A stretch of DNA of 8,106 nucleotides from Desulfobacterales bacterium. Its GTDB lineage: Bacteria; Desulfobacterota; Desulfobacteria; Desulfobacterales; Desulfosalsimonadaceae. Positions 1 to 6,497 of this stretch are shown here, piece after piece. Location: contig JAOZOL010000099.1 in the NCBI GenBank assembly GCA_029933295.1, forward strand, positions 1 through 8,106, written 5' to 3'. The translations under genes and the position numbers were made by a program. Under the pieces are notes generated by a model. It was not told where the DNA came from. It was given only the letters and a program-made list of their open reading frames with translations, and did not search any database. Every line of letters starts with the position of its first letter. Position 1 is the first letter of the stretch.

Positions 1-189
1 GATAATCTCTTCCGGGAGATGACACAGTCCGCAGCAGATGCACATTCATCATCACTGCAAAATGCTCTGCACGGGCATGTTATGGCCTTTGCCGCCGAGC
101 AGGCCCGGCAAACAGGCGAAGTGATTGATGTTGCCGCATTCCGCAAAGCATCTATGCCTCATGAGTGTGATGGGCGAGTAAACGGCTGA
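1..189 (+). CDS. 3' end of a gene, possibly a Gfo/Idh/MocA-type oxidoreductase
   Basis: An open frame runs from the left edge of the window to a TGA at 187-189 and gives the last 62 residues of a protein; its start lies outside the window. The visible part has a segment reading HVMAFAAEQARQTGEVIDV followed by AAFRKA. A helix of the form H-x3-FAAEeaR-x-TG-x-VIdv is familiar to me from the C-termini of Gfo/Idh/MocA NAD(P)-dependent sugar oxidoreductases, which are abundant in PVC bacteria and often sit beside sulfatases. The family call rests on this short resemblance only; the Rossmann fold, if there is one, is outside the window. It is 170 bp from the LamG gene on the same strand. The composition is ordinary coding sequence, and no other frame here is a better candidate. 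Confidence 0.5.
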   Translation, partial: DNLFREMTQSAADAHSSSLQNALHGHVMAFAAEQARQTGEVIDVAAFRKASMPHECDGRVNG

Positions 190-359
190 CTCTTCCGTAC
201 TTTCGCGTATTATTGATGTGCTCTCCTGCATTGTGGTTTAGATGCCATCGCGGTATTATGCCCGCAGATGGTTGAGTTAGTGTCGCGGTGGAGTGACTGG
301 AGGCATATGCCGAATTACAAACTTTATACGAGGCGCAATTAAAATAAAGGAGATGGATA

Positions 360-1814
360 ATGAAAACGCTAATACTTAAAATGGCACTCATATTTACTGT
401 TATTGCAGTCTCTGCAACCGTGCGAGCCGCAGATCTTATTTCATACTGGAATTTTGACAATGGCGGTGACGGAACTTACATTTTAGATGATGGTGGTGTT
501 AATCCGGCCAAGTTTGCCGGAGGCGGAGGAGGCACATTCACTAATAATACGCCGAATGGATCCGCTTATGCCTGGGCTGCTGCTGATGACGGATATCTGA
601 ATATGGCCGTTGTGAGCTCTCCGGCCGATCTTAATTTCGAAAGAACTAATGCATTTTCTGTTGTGGGTTGGGTCTATCGTAATGATGCCGATTCTCAGGA
701 TTACCTGATTTCTAAGCAGAATAATACATCAGGTCAGTTTCGTGGATGGGCGGTTGGCTTTGATAATAACCAGCGTATCCGATTTTTTCTATGGCAAGAC
801 TTCTCAGCAAAAATATTAACGGTCAATAGTGATAACAATGCTATGTCTGTGGGGACATGGATTCATGTTGCGGTAACATATGATGGATCCCTGGATGCTT
901 CCGGGGTTGTTCTTTATGTGAACGGAGTCGCTATTAAAGCAAATATACAGAAAAACGGCTTGAATACCACACTTACTACTAAGACAACAACCCCTGTGAA
1001 CATCGGAGGTCGTGCCAATAATAATGGTTTTGATTTCAACGGAATGCTTGATGATGTTGCGGTCTATAGCGGAGTCCTGACTCCTGCAGAAGTTGCAGAT
1101 ATCTATAACAACGGAGTTAGTGCCCCCACTGTCAACCCTATTTCACTCTGGCGCTTCGATGGCAGCGCCGTGGATACCGCCGATGGAAACAATGGAACCG
1201 TTGTCGGGAGCGGAAGCTATACAAATGATGCCAAATTCGTATCTGCCCTGCATTTTGATGCTGCCGAGGGATATGTGAATATTGGAGACAAAGAGAACCT
1301 GAATTTCGAATATAATGATGCATTTACAATTATGGGATGGGTTAAACGCGGCGATGCCGATTCTCAGGATTACCTGATTTCTAAGCAGAATACTACATCA
1401 GGTCTGAATCGTGGATGGGCGGTTGGCTTTGATAATAACCATCGTATCCGATTCTGGCTTTGGCAAGACTACGACACACAAATATTAACGGTCAATAGTG
1501 GTAACAATGCCATGTCTCTCGATACGTGGGTCCATGTTGCGGTAACATATGATGGTTCAGCTGATGCATCCGGTGTTCATCTATACAAAGATGGAAAACA
1601 AATTGTCGGCAATATGCAGAATAATACTCTGACCACCAACATCACGACAAAAACAACGACTCCCGTAAATATCGGCGGGCGGAATAATGCATTTAGCTTC
1701 AATGGGACGCTTGATGAAGTTGCGGTTTACGGAAGTGTACTTACAAGTTCTCAAATATGGGATGTCTGCAACAATGGTATCCGAAAAAAAGGCACAATGA
1801 TTATCATTAAATAA
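360..1814 (+). CDS. Exported protein with two tandem LamG (concanavalin A-like lectin/glucanase) domains
   Basis: This 484-residue protein starts at ATG 360, with a strong Shine-Dalgarno sequence AAAGGAG at 346-352. The first 24 residues form a Sec signal peptide: basic MKTLILK, a hydrophobic core, and AxA-type cleavage near VRAA. Two LamG/Laminin_G_3 jelly-roll domains follow, at about residues 25-252 and 258-478. Each has the usual features: an initial SYWNFD/SLWRFD strand, the 'F-x-V/I-x-GWV' strand, 'W-x-HVAVTYDG', a 'VNIGGR' strand and a closing 'LDdVAVY..vLT...i...NNG'. The two domains are close relatives, with near-identical DNA in places. Family members bind or display glycans at the cell surface; binding here is inferred. 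The protein has no catalytic glycosidase motif that I can see and no C-terminal PEP-CTERM or other sorting segment; it ends in a short basic/hydrophobic tail (KKGTMIIIK). It lies 126 bp upstream of a sulfatase on the same strand, which suggests a role in the same polysaccharide locus. Confidence 0.88.
   Translation: MKTLILKMALIFTVIAVSATVRAADLISYWNFDNGGDGTYILDDGGVNPAKFAGGGGGTFTNNTPNGSAYAWAAADDGYLNMAVVSSPADLNFERTNAFSVVGWVYRNDADSQDYLISKQNNTSGQFRGWAVGFDNNQRIRFFLWQDFSAKILTVNSDNNAMSVGTWIHVAVTYDGSLDASGVVLYVNGVAIKANIQKNGLNTTLTTKTTTPVNIGGRANNNGFDFNGMLDDVAVYSGVLTPAEVADIYNNGVSAPTVNPISLWRFDGSAVDTADGNNGTVVGSGSYTNDAKFVSALHFDAAEGYVNIGDKENLNFEYNDAFTIMGWVKRGDADSQDYLISKQNTTSGLNRGWAVGFDNNHRIRFWLWQDYDTQILTVNSGNNAMSLDTWVHVAVTYDGSADASGVHLYKDGKQIVGNMQNNTLTTNITTKTTTPVNIGGRNNAFSFNGTLDEVAVYGSVLTSSQIWDVCNNGIRKKGTMIIIK
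684..795 (+). repeat. Intragenic direct repeat, copy 1 (LamG domain 1)
   Basis: This stretch is repeated 669 bp downstream at 1353-1464, in the same reading frame (223 codons apart). The first 40 bases (684-723 versus 1353-1392) appear identical, and a second identical run begins at 741 versus 1410 (about 32 bases). It encodes residues from D109 on, covering the DADSQDYLISKQN and RGWAVGFDNN motifs. The similarity is far higher than over the rest of the two domains, which suggests recent duplication or gene conversion. Confidence 0.85.
1353..1464 (+). repeat. Intragenic direct repeat, copy 2 (LamG domain 2)
   Basis: Second copy of the block at 684-795, encoding residues from D332 on in the second LamG domain. 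The sequence diverges on both sides: the domain's opening strand region and its later loops differ clearly between the two domains. Confidence 0.85.
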
Positions 1815-1940
1815 ATTGACTGTTTAGGTTGATAACTTTGCTGATAGATTAAACACTGGCTCCCCCTGTGCTGTTTTGTTATATATGCCTCTTGCAAAAC
1901 TGTTCATTCTTAAAATACTGCATATAAAAAGGAAACAGCA

Positions 1941-3392
1941 ATGAAATTATCAATTACACGAACAAGCATAATGTCCATCGCCGCCTGTACTCTAATACCT
2001 GTGGTGCGGGCCGAACCCAAACCGAATATAGTTTTGATTCTGGCTGATGACTTAGGGTTTGCTGATGTTGGTTTCAACGGTTGTAAAGATATCAAGACAC
2101 CCAATATAGATAGTCTGGCTGCTGCCGGTATTAGATTTACATCTTTCTATACCCAGCCCATGTGTACACCGACACGAGCCGCCATTCTTACGGGACGATA
2201 TCCCATGCGCTACGGTCTTCAATCCTTTGTTATTACTCCCGGACAGCATTACGGTCTTCCCACTGACGAACGAACGATAGCTCAAGCACTGAAAGAAGTT
2301 GGCTATAAGACATATGCTCTAGGCAAATGGCATCTTGGCCATTCTGATAAAGCCTACTGGCCGCAGAATAGGGGTTTTGACCATTTTTACGGGAGCACCA
2401 TTGGCAATGTAGACTATTTTACTAAAGAACGAGCGGGGGTTGTGGATTGGCAACGCGACGGCAAGCAGCTCAAGGAAGAGGGATATTTCACCGAATTAAT
2501 AACTAAAGATACGGTTCGTATCATCGAACAGTCATCCGATAATCAACCCTTTTTCATTTACATGGCACACTTGGCTGTCCACTCCCCGTATCAAGCTCCT
2601 AAAAAATACATGGACCGCTACAAGAGTATCAAAGACAAGTATAGGCAATCCTACGCCGCGATGACTTCCGCTCTCGATGATTCCGTCGGAGAGGTCATTG
2701 CAGCCCTTGAACGGAAGGGGCTGCGCGACAACACACTGGTTATTTTCATGTCGGACAACGGCGGCATCGCAGAGTATGATGCTACGATGGCAAAAGCTCG
2801 GGGAGAAAAACCTTCTCCTGCGGACAACAGCCCCTTCCGCGGGTCTAAAGCAGGCCTTTATGAAGGTGCTGTGCGTAGTGCTGCCGCGATCAATTGGCCA
2901 GGAAAGATAAAGCCCGGCGTAGTTTCCGAAGTCGTTCATGTTGTGGACTTGCTGCCGACTCTAGTTGGTTTGGCAGGGGGGAAGATTCAGACGGATAAAC
3001 CCATCGATGGAAAAGACATCTGGCCGGTCATCACTCAGGGCAAGGTAAGCCCGCACCAGAATATACTGATCAATGCAGAACTTCATCGTGGTGCCGTTCG
3101 TCAAGGTAAGTGGAAACTAATTAAGTATGCAACACTGCCGTCGAGCGTCGAGTTGTACGATCTGGCGAAGGATCCGGCTGAAAAGAACAATGTTGCTGAG
3201 CAGCATTCTGAAAAGGTGCATGAACTGGAAATGATTCTAAATGAATATGCCAAGCAGGCAAAAGCGTCGCTGTACCTAAAAGAGTATATGCCGTTTATCA
3301 TCAATGACACTAAAAATGCCCAGATGATGTATGATGGTGATGAGGACAGCGGTCAGCCCGGTGAAAAGCCCGTACTGCCGAAGCAGAAATAG
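1941..3392 (+). CDS. Exported S1 family sulfatase, arylsulfatase B-like
   Basis: A 483-residue formylglycine-dependent sulfatase that hydrolyses sulfate esters. Start ATG 1941 follows AAAAAGGA at about 1926-1933. A signal peptide covers about residues 1-24 (cleavage near VVRA|E), so it acts in the periplasm or outside the cell. The sulfatase fold begins at PNIVLILADD. Calcium ligands are D36 and D37; the nucleophile motif is C75-T-P-T-R79, with C75 converted to formylglycine by an FGE or anSME not present here; GKWHLG supplies K129 and H131; AVHSPY supplies H214; SDNGG supplies D272 and N273; K303 sits in RGSKAGLYEG. All expected catalytic and metal residues are therefore present. The sequence around the active site (YTQPMCTPTRAAILTGRY, then MRYGLQ) and the later RGFDHFYGS resemble arylsulfatase B/I/J, which in animals removes 4-sulfate from N-acetylgalactosamine. 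In a bacterium beside a fucosidase, the substrate may be a sulfated algal or animal glycan; this is inference. The C-terminal subdomain includes the usual WKLIKY and ELYDLAKDPAEKNN motifs. Confidence 0.95.
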   Translation: MKLSITRTSIMSIAACTLIPVVRAEPKPNIVLILADDLGFADVGFNGCKDIKTPNIDSLAAAGIRFTSFYTQPMCTPTRAAILTGRYPMRYGLQSFVITPGQHYGLPTDERTIAQALKEVGYKTYALGKWHLGHSDKAYWPQNRGFDHFYGSTIGNVDYFTKERAGVVDWQRDGKQLKEEGYFTELITKDTVRIIEQSSDNQPFFIYMAHLAVHSPYQAPKKYMDRYKSIKDKYRQSYAAMTSALDDSVGEVIAALERKGLRDNTLVIFMSDNGGIAEYDATMAKARGEKPSPADNSPFRGSKAGLYEGAVRSAAAINWPGKIKPGVVSEVVHVVDLLPTLVGLAGGKIQTDKPIDGKDIWPVITQGKVSPHQNILINAELHRGAVRQGKWKLIKYATLPSSVELYDLAKDPAEKNNVAEQHSEKVHELEMILNEYAKQAKASLYLKEYMPFIINDTKNAQMMYDGDEDSGQPGEKPVLPKQK

Positions 3393-3393
3393 T

Positions 3394-3522
3394 TTCGATA
3401 TATGTTCATTCGCAACAGGAGCTTCAAAAACACCGCCGGGCAAGACAGCATTTGCCCCCGCGGTTGATATTGATGATGGCGGGGTGTCAAACGAGAAGCC
3501 GGTGTTCCCTGCAGATAAATAG
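3394..3522 (+). pseudogene. Possible remnant of a sulfatase gene tail (out of frame with the intact sulfatase)
   Basis: After the sulfatase stop, a different frame is open to a TAG at 3520-3522. Its last residues, DIDDGGVSNEKPVFPADK, resemble the end of the intact sulfatase, GDEDSGQPGEKPVLPKQK: acidic/glycine stretch, then EKPVxP and a final lysine directly before the stop. The frame has no credible start or ribosome binding site of its own. One explanation is that a second sulfatase gene once followed and was mostly deleted; another is partial duplication of the 3' end; chance is also possible, because the motif is short and of low complexity. Confidence 0.3.
3433..3463 (+). terminator. Hairpin downstream of the sulfatase gene, terminator-like but without a T run
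   Basis: Stem GGGCAA (3438-3443) pairs with TTGCCC (3452-3457). It is extended outward by CCGC (3433-3436) pairing with GCGG (3460-3463) across a small internal bulge, giving 10 base pairs with an 8-base loop. No U tract follows, so classical Rho-independent termination is doubtful. It could instead slow transcription or stabilise the upstream mRNA end. Confidence 0.3.
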
Positions 3523-3541
3523 AAAATAGTGATTGCCATCG

Positions 3542-3547
3542 TTAGGA
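3542..3547 (+). promoter_or_regulatory. Ribosome binding site that fixes the start of the barrel gene
   Basis: TTAGGA lies 9 bases before ATG 3557. The open frame reaches further back to a TTG at 3533, but that codon has no comparable purine-rich site and this Shine-Dalgarno would then lie inside the coding sequence. The ATG is therefore preferred. Confidence 0.6.
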
Positions 3548-3556
3548 ATTAAAAAT

Positions 3557-4564
3557 ATGAAAAAAATCCGGTCTCTTTATGATGCTCGTAACTTCGAGCT
3601 GTCACCTGTGCGTAAAATCAAGCAGCTTGGGCTCCACCGCATAATAATTGCAGTGATTGCAGTCTCTATCATGGGGGCTGTTAATGCCCATGCAGGAGCG
3701 GGGGTTGGCCCGCGCTCTTATCTGCTTCTGCCGAAGGATATAAACTTACTAACTGCCTATGCTTTTGTGCAGAACGGTGACCAATTGCTGGATCCGGGCG
3801 CAAGGATTCCGAATGCAGATATTGATGCCTATATCGGCATGTTGCAGTATACGCATACTTTCGGCGTGAACGGACACCTGGTCGCAGCATTTGCGGCACA
3901 GCCGTATGCTGATATAAAGGGATCGGTGCCGCTTGAAGGTTCCAGGGGCACCGTCTCTGCTTCGGACACCGGCTTGGGCGGCACAATCTTAGGGACTGTT
4001 ATCGGTCTTGTCGGATTGCCCGCACTTTCCAGAAAAGAATTAGCTGAGTATGACCCAGGTTTTCAACTTGGGTTGGTCGGAAAAGTCATATTGCCAACCG
4101 GGTCGTATGATTCCGACAAGATCATCAGTGTCGGCTCAAATCGACTGGTGGGGATGTTAGAGCTGCCGATTACCTATATTATAGGTTCATCCACAGCTGA
4201 CCCGAACTTAACTACATTCGAAATCCTGCCTGCAATTGCTGCTTTCGATGATAATACCGACCCAAGCGGCGGAGCTTCATCTACGGAACAAAAGCCGCTT
4301 TTTACATGCGAGGCTCATGTTACCAGGAGTCTGAACCGAACCACTTGGGGCTCAGTAGGGGCAATCTATAATTATGGCGGTGAAACTTCGGCAGACGGTG
4401 TTGATAACAATGACAGGCGTGAATCGCTGGGATTGGGAGCATCGGTAGGTTTTGCTGTGAGCTCCTCCATATCAGTAAAAATTTCCTATGGCGGCACAGT
4501 CTGGCGCAATGACGACGGCATGGATGGAACCCTTTTCAGATTCATCTCAACCTTCGCATTTTAG
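3557..4564 (+). CDS. Outer-membrane beta-barrel protein, 'transporter' / MetA-pathway-of-phenol-degradation family
   Basis: From ATG 3557 the product has 335 residues. It has an unusually long N-terminal region (about 28 residues, with several basic residues) before a hydrophobic core IIIAVIAVSIMGAV and a likely cleavage site AHA|G near residue 46. The mature part shows alternating polar/aromatic strands, among them DAYIGMLQYTHTF, FQLGLVGKVILPTGSYD and SVGAIYNYGGET, and ends in FRFISTFAF. A terminal phenylalanine is the usual recognition signal for BAM-dependent outer-membrane insertion. The 'G-x-V-x-LPTGsYD' segment and the overall length match PF13557-type barrels, usually proposed to take up small hydrophobic or aromatic compounds. 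Its place between a sulfatase and convergent fucosidase/sulfatase genes suggests a role in oligosaccharide or product passage, but that is inference. It could share a transcript with the sulfatase 164 bp upstream. Family call moderately sure; barrel nature well supported. Confidence 0.75.
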   Translation: MKKIRSLYDARNFELSPVRKIKQLGLHRIIIAVIAVSIMGAVNAHAGAGVGPRSYLLLPKDINLLTAYAFVQNGDQLLDPGARIPNADIDAYIGMLQYTHTFGVNGHLVAAFAAQPYADIKGSVPLEGSRGTVSASDTGLGGTILGTVIGLVGLPALSRKELAEYDPGFQLGLVGKVILPTGSYDSDKIISVGSNRLVGMLELPITYIIGSSTADPNLTTFEILPAIAAFDDNTDPSGGASSTEQKPLFTCEAHVTRSLNRTTWGSVGAIYNYGGETSADGVDNNDRRESLGLGASVGFAVSSSISVKISYGGTVWRNDDGMDGTLFRFISTFAF

Positions 4565-4609
4565 AATAAACTATCATTCATTCCCTGTGCGCCGACCAAA
4601 TGGCGGCCG

Positions 4610-4627
4610 GCTGCCGTATTCGGCAGC
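4610..4627. terminator. Hairpin between convergent genes, candidate bidirectional terminator
   Basis: A perfect 7-bp stem, GCTGCCG (4610-4616) with CGGCAGC (4621-4627), closes a TATT loop in the 76-bp gap between the convergent barrel and fucosidase genes. On the + strand a run of five T begins at 4638, about 10 bases after the stem, which is further than in a canonical intrinsic terminator. On the - strand no T run follows. The location favours a terminator role; the missing adjacent U tract weakens it. Confidence 0.45.
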
Positions 4628-4640
4628 AACGCCCCGGTTT

Positions 4641-6272
4641 TTACAGTGCTCCGCTCACTTCAAAAACAGCTGTGTATTTATTGGGGCGCTTGTCGGGCAC
4701 TGTGAGAGTGAGTTTGTCAGTATCCTGCTTGTAGTCAACAGCTTTACCGCCAAGCATGCTTATAGCTGTTATGCTCCCGGGCTGATACTGTGCATTCAGT
4801 CCCAGACTTGGAATCTGAATCGGGCCGGACGTCGGATTGAGCACAAAGATGTACAGTTTATCGCCTTTAACTGTAAAACGCACCTCGTCATGTGGATAAG
4901 CCGGACCCCCTTTTGTGCGCTCATTAAACTGTTCTGAGTGTCCTTTGGCCTGTTTTATGTCAGTCTCATCAAGATTCTGGCGGGCAATAATATCCTTAGG
5001 TCGGTTATCAGCGGGGGTTTTCCAGCAGCGACTGCCGTAAATTGCCTCGGAGTTGAGCACAACCCATTCCCCAAAATCATCATAAATATATTTGAGATCA
5101 GGCGGCAGGCTGCCGTCGCCGGTGAGTTCAACATTCAACAGCATATTGCCGCCTTTGCTGATTACATCGGTAAACATTTCAATCAGAGATCGGGAGCTCT
5201 GACGCGGCTCTAATGCACCGATATCCCGTTTGTAGAACCAAGTGCGCACGGTGGTGATTGATTGAAATACCCTCCCCGGCGGTTCGTTGGGAACCCCGCG
5301 CTCAAAATCCATAATCCAGCCCTTTTTATCATTTTCAGATAAACCGTATGGTTTGCCGGCCAGCACAACTTTGACCTTGCTGTTCTTTTTGAGACTGTCA
5401 TTGTAGAATTTTTCTCCGACAGAACGTCCGTATTTGCCATAAGGAAAGTTGTGGCCGTCGAACCAAAGGTAATCCAAATCATATTTGTCAATCAGCTCCA
5501 TATGCCGTTTAACCCAGTTTTCCTTCATGTTTGTGATCCACTCTTTGGTGCGCTTGTTTGGGGGCATCCCATAAAGATCGGCAGGATCAAGACCTTCCCA
5601 CCATTTGCCTTTGCCGTCTTCTTTGGTCATATTGCCATCATAGGGCACACCTTTTTTTGGGCCGTCTTTATCGGAGCCGAATGCCGGTTTCCACCATCCA
5701 AGATAACGATCATCATGTGAACTTACCCCGAAAGGCAGGTGATACTTATGAGCCGAGGCTGAAAATTCGCCGACAAAATCACGATGAGGTCCGACATCAA
5801 CTGAATTCCAGGGCTGATAGGTAGAATCCCAGCAGTCAAAGTGATCATGATGACACCCCATAGCCACAAAATATTTTGCCCCCATATTCTCTTTGAAATA
5901 TTTCATCAGGGCATCGGTATCGAGATTGGGAGTTTTCCATTGGTGCAGCACATCTTTGTAACCAACCTCAGACTGATGACCAAAAGTCTCCTGATGGTAT
6001 GTGTATGCGTCTTTGCCCCATTTTTGACGACCTACATGCTTCATATACATATGCCTGGCATACCAGCCTCCTCCCCGCAACGGAAAAGACTGCGGTCCCC
6101 AGTGTGTCCAGATACCAAGCTTGGCATCTTTATACCAGTCAGGGCATTCATAAACTGCACTTAGTTCACTCCAGTTTAAAGGTCTGTCCTTCTTGTCCTC
6201 CGCCGCCTGTCCGTAAACCCCGCTGAAAGCTGTCGCCAAAATCATAATATTGGTCATGATTTTTTTATTCAT
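4641..6272 (-). CDS. Exported GH29 alpha-L-fucosidase
   Basis: A 543-residue retaining alpha-L-fucosidase that releases terminal fucose from glycans. The start is ATG at 6272-6270 with a weak purine-rich AAGAAAG upstream. MNKKIMTNIM plus a hydrophobic stretch to about residue 23 forms the signal peptide; an alternative start at M6 would still leave most of it. The GH29 barrel begins with WYKDAKLGIWTHWGPQS (H57) and continues with the WYARHMY strand, HHDHFD at residues 141-146, and GPHRDFVGEF. LDYLWFDGHNF carries the likely nucleophile, D272. The motif ISKGGNMLLNVELTGDG lies near residues 370-385; related enzymes commonly read NVGPTGDG, so the EL here is a variant. I cannot assign the acid/base residue with certainty, since it is poorly conserved in GH29. 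A C-terminal beta-sandwich occupies about residues 440-543. It lies 225 bp downstream of a sulfatase gene on the same strand. Together they suggest degradation of a sulfated fucose-containing glycan, which is inference. Confidence 0.95.
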   Translation of the reverse strand: MNKKIMTNIMILATAFSGVYGQAAEDKKDRPLNWSELSAVYECPDWYKDAKLGIWTHWGPQSFPLRGGGWYARHMYMKHVGRQKWGKDAYTYHQETFGHQSEVGYKDVLHQWKTPNLDTDALMKYFKENMGAKYFVAMGCHHDHFDCWDSTYQPWNSVDVGPHRDFVGEFSASAHKYHLPFGVSSHDDRYLGWWKPAFGSDKDGPKKGVPYDGNMTKEDGKGKWWEGLDPADLYGMPPNKRTKEWITNMKENWVKRHMELIDKYDLDYLWFDGHNFPYGKYGRSVGEKFYNDSLKKNSKVKVVLAGKPYGLSENDKKGWIMDFERGVPNEPPGRVFQSITTVRTWFYKRDIGALEPRQSSRSLIEMFTDVISKGGNMLLNVELTGDGSLPPDLKYIYDDFGEWVVLNSEAIYGSRCWKTPADNRPKDIIARQNLDETDIKQAKGHSEQFNERTKGGPAYPHDEVRFTVKGDKLYIFVLNPTSGPIQIPSLGLNAQYQPGSITAISMLGGKAVDYKQDTDKLTLTVPDKRPNKYTAVFEVSGAL

Positions 6273-6367
6273 TTTTTTTCTTTCTTGTTTTTAATAATAC
6301 CGTTCCATTTTAATAAAAATGAATTCACCAACGCCCCCTTCTACCAAAGTCCGATTGTCACCATATC

Positions 6368-6448
6368 CCGTAGCCGCGGTCATAAAGACCGTGGACGCGA
6401 GCGCAGCGAGTACGAGAGACACCCCGCTCTTAATGAGCACGGCTACGG
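6368..6448. repeat. Structured GC-rich intergenic element, REP/MITE-like
   Basis: Perfect 9-bp inverted ends CCGTAGCCG (6368-6376) and CGGCTACGG (6440-6448) enclose further hairpins. CCGCGGTC/GACCGTGG (6374-6381 with 6387-6394, one G-T pair) closes an ATAAA loop and overlaps the outer stem. GCTC/GAGC (6426-6429 with 6435-6438) closes a TTAAT loop. Between them is a GCGAG-CGCA-GCGAG direct repeat (6397-6410). The element is much more GC-rich than the AT-rich sequence on both sides. This nested fold is typical of dispersed intergenic repeats moved by REP-associated or other transposases, but only one copy is in the window, so its repeat nature is inferred. Confidence 0.55.
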
Positions 6449-6497
6449 TAAAAGTTAAAATACCATAGCTCATAACCGCAGTGTTTCTTGCAGTAGC

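Noticed and set aside
245..271. Imperfect hairpin CCATC-CGG / CCG-GATGG upstream of the LamG gene
   Set aside because: The stem is broken by an internal loop and no T run follows, so neither a terminator nor a riboswitch can be supported. No convincing promoter could be picked out in 190-345 either.
152..460. 102-residue open frame on the - strand spanning the region upstream of the LamG gene
   Set aside because: It overlaps the signal-peptide region and strong Shine-Dalgarno of the LamG gene and the end of the preceding gene, and its translation shows no family features.
1797..1860. Frameshifted PEP-CTERM tail after the LamG gene
   Set aside because: All three forward frames meet stops within a few codons and none shows a PEP motif followed by a hydrophobic segment and basic end.
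1815..1940. Possible promoter for the first sulfatase (TTGACT near 1816, TTGCAA near 1892)
   Set aside because: Neither -35-like hexamer has a good -10 partner at 16-18 bases, and in AT-rich intergenic DNA such matches are expected by chance.
2532..2939. 135-residue - strand open frame inside the first sulfatase
   Set aside because: It is antisense to the conserved catalytic core of the sulfatase and its sequence follows from that gene's codons.
4488..4937. 149-residue + strand open frame across the convergent junction
   Set aside because: It overlaps the end of the barrel gene in another frame and runs antisense through the C-terminus of the fucosidase; no credible start or domain.
6291..6473. 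60-residue open frame on the - strand between the sulfatase and fucosidase genes
   Set aside because: Most of it is a read-through of the structured repeat at 6368-6448. It has no ribosome binding site of note and no recognisable domain, so a real gene is unlikely.
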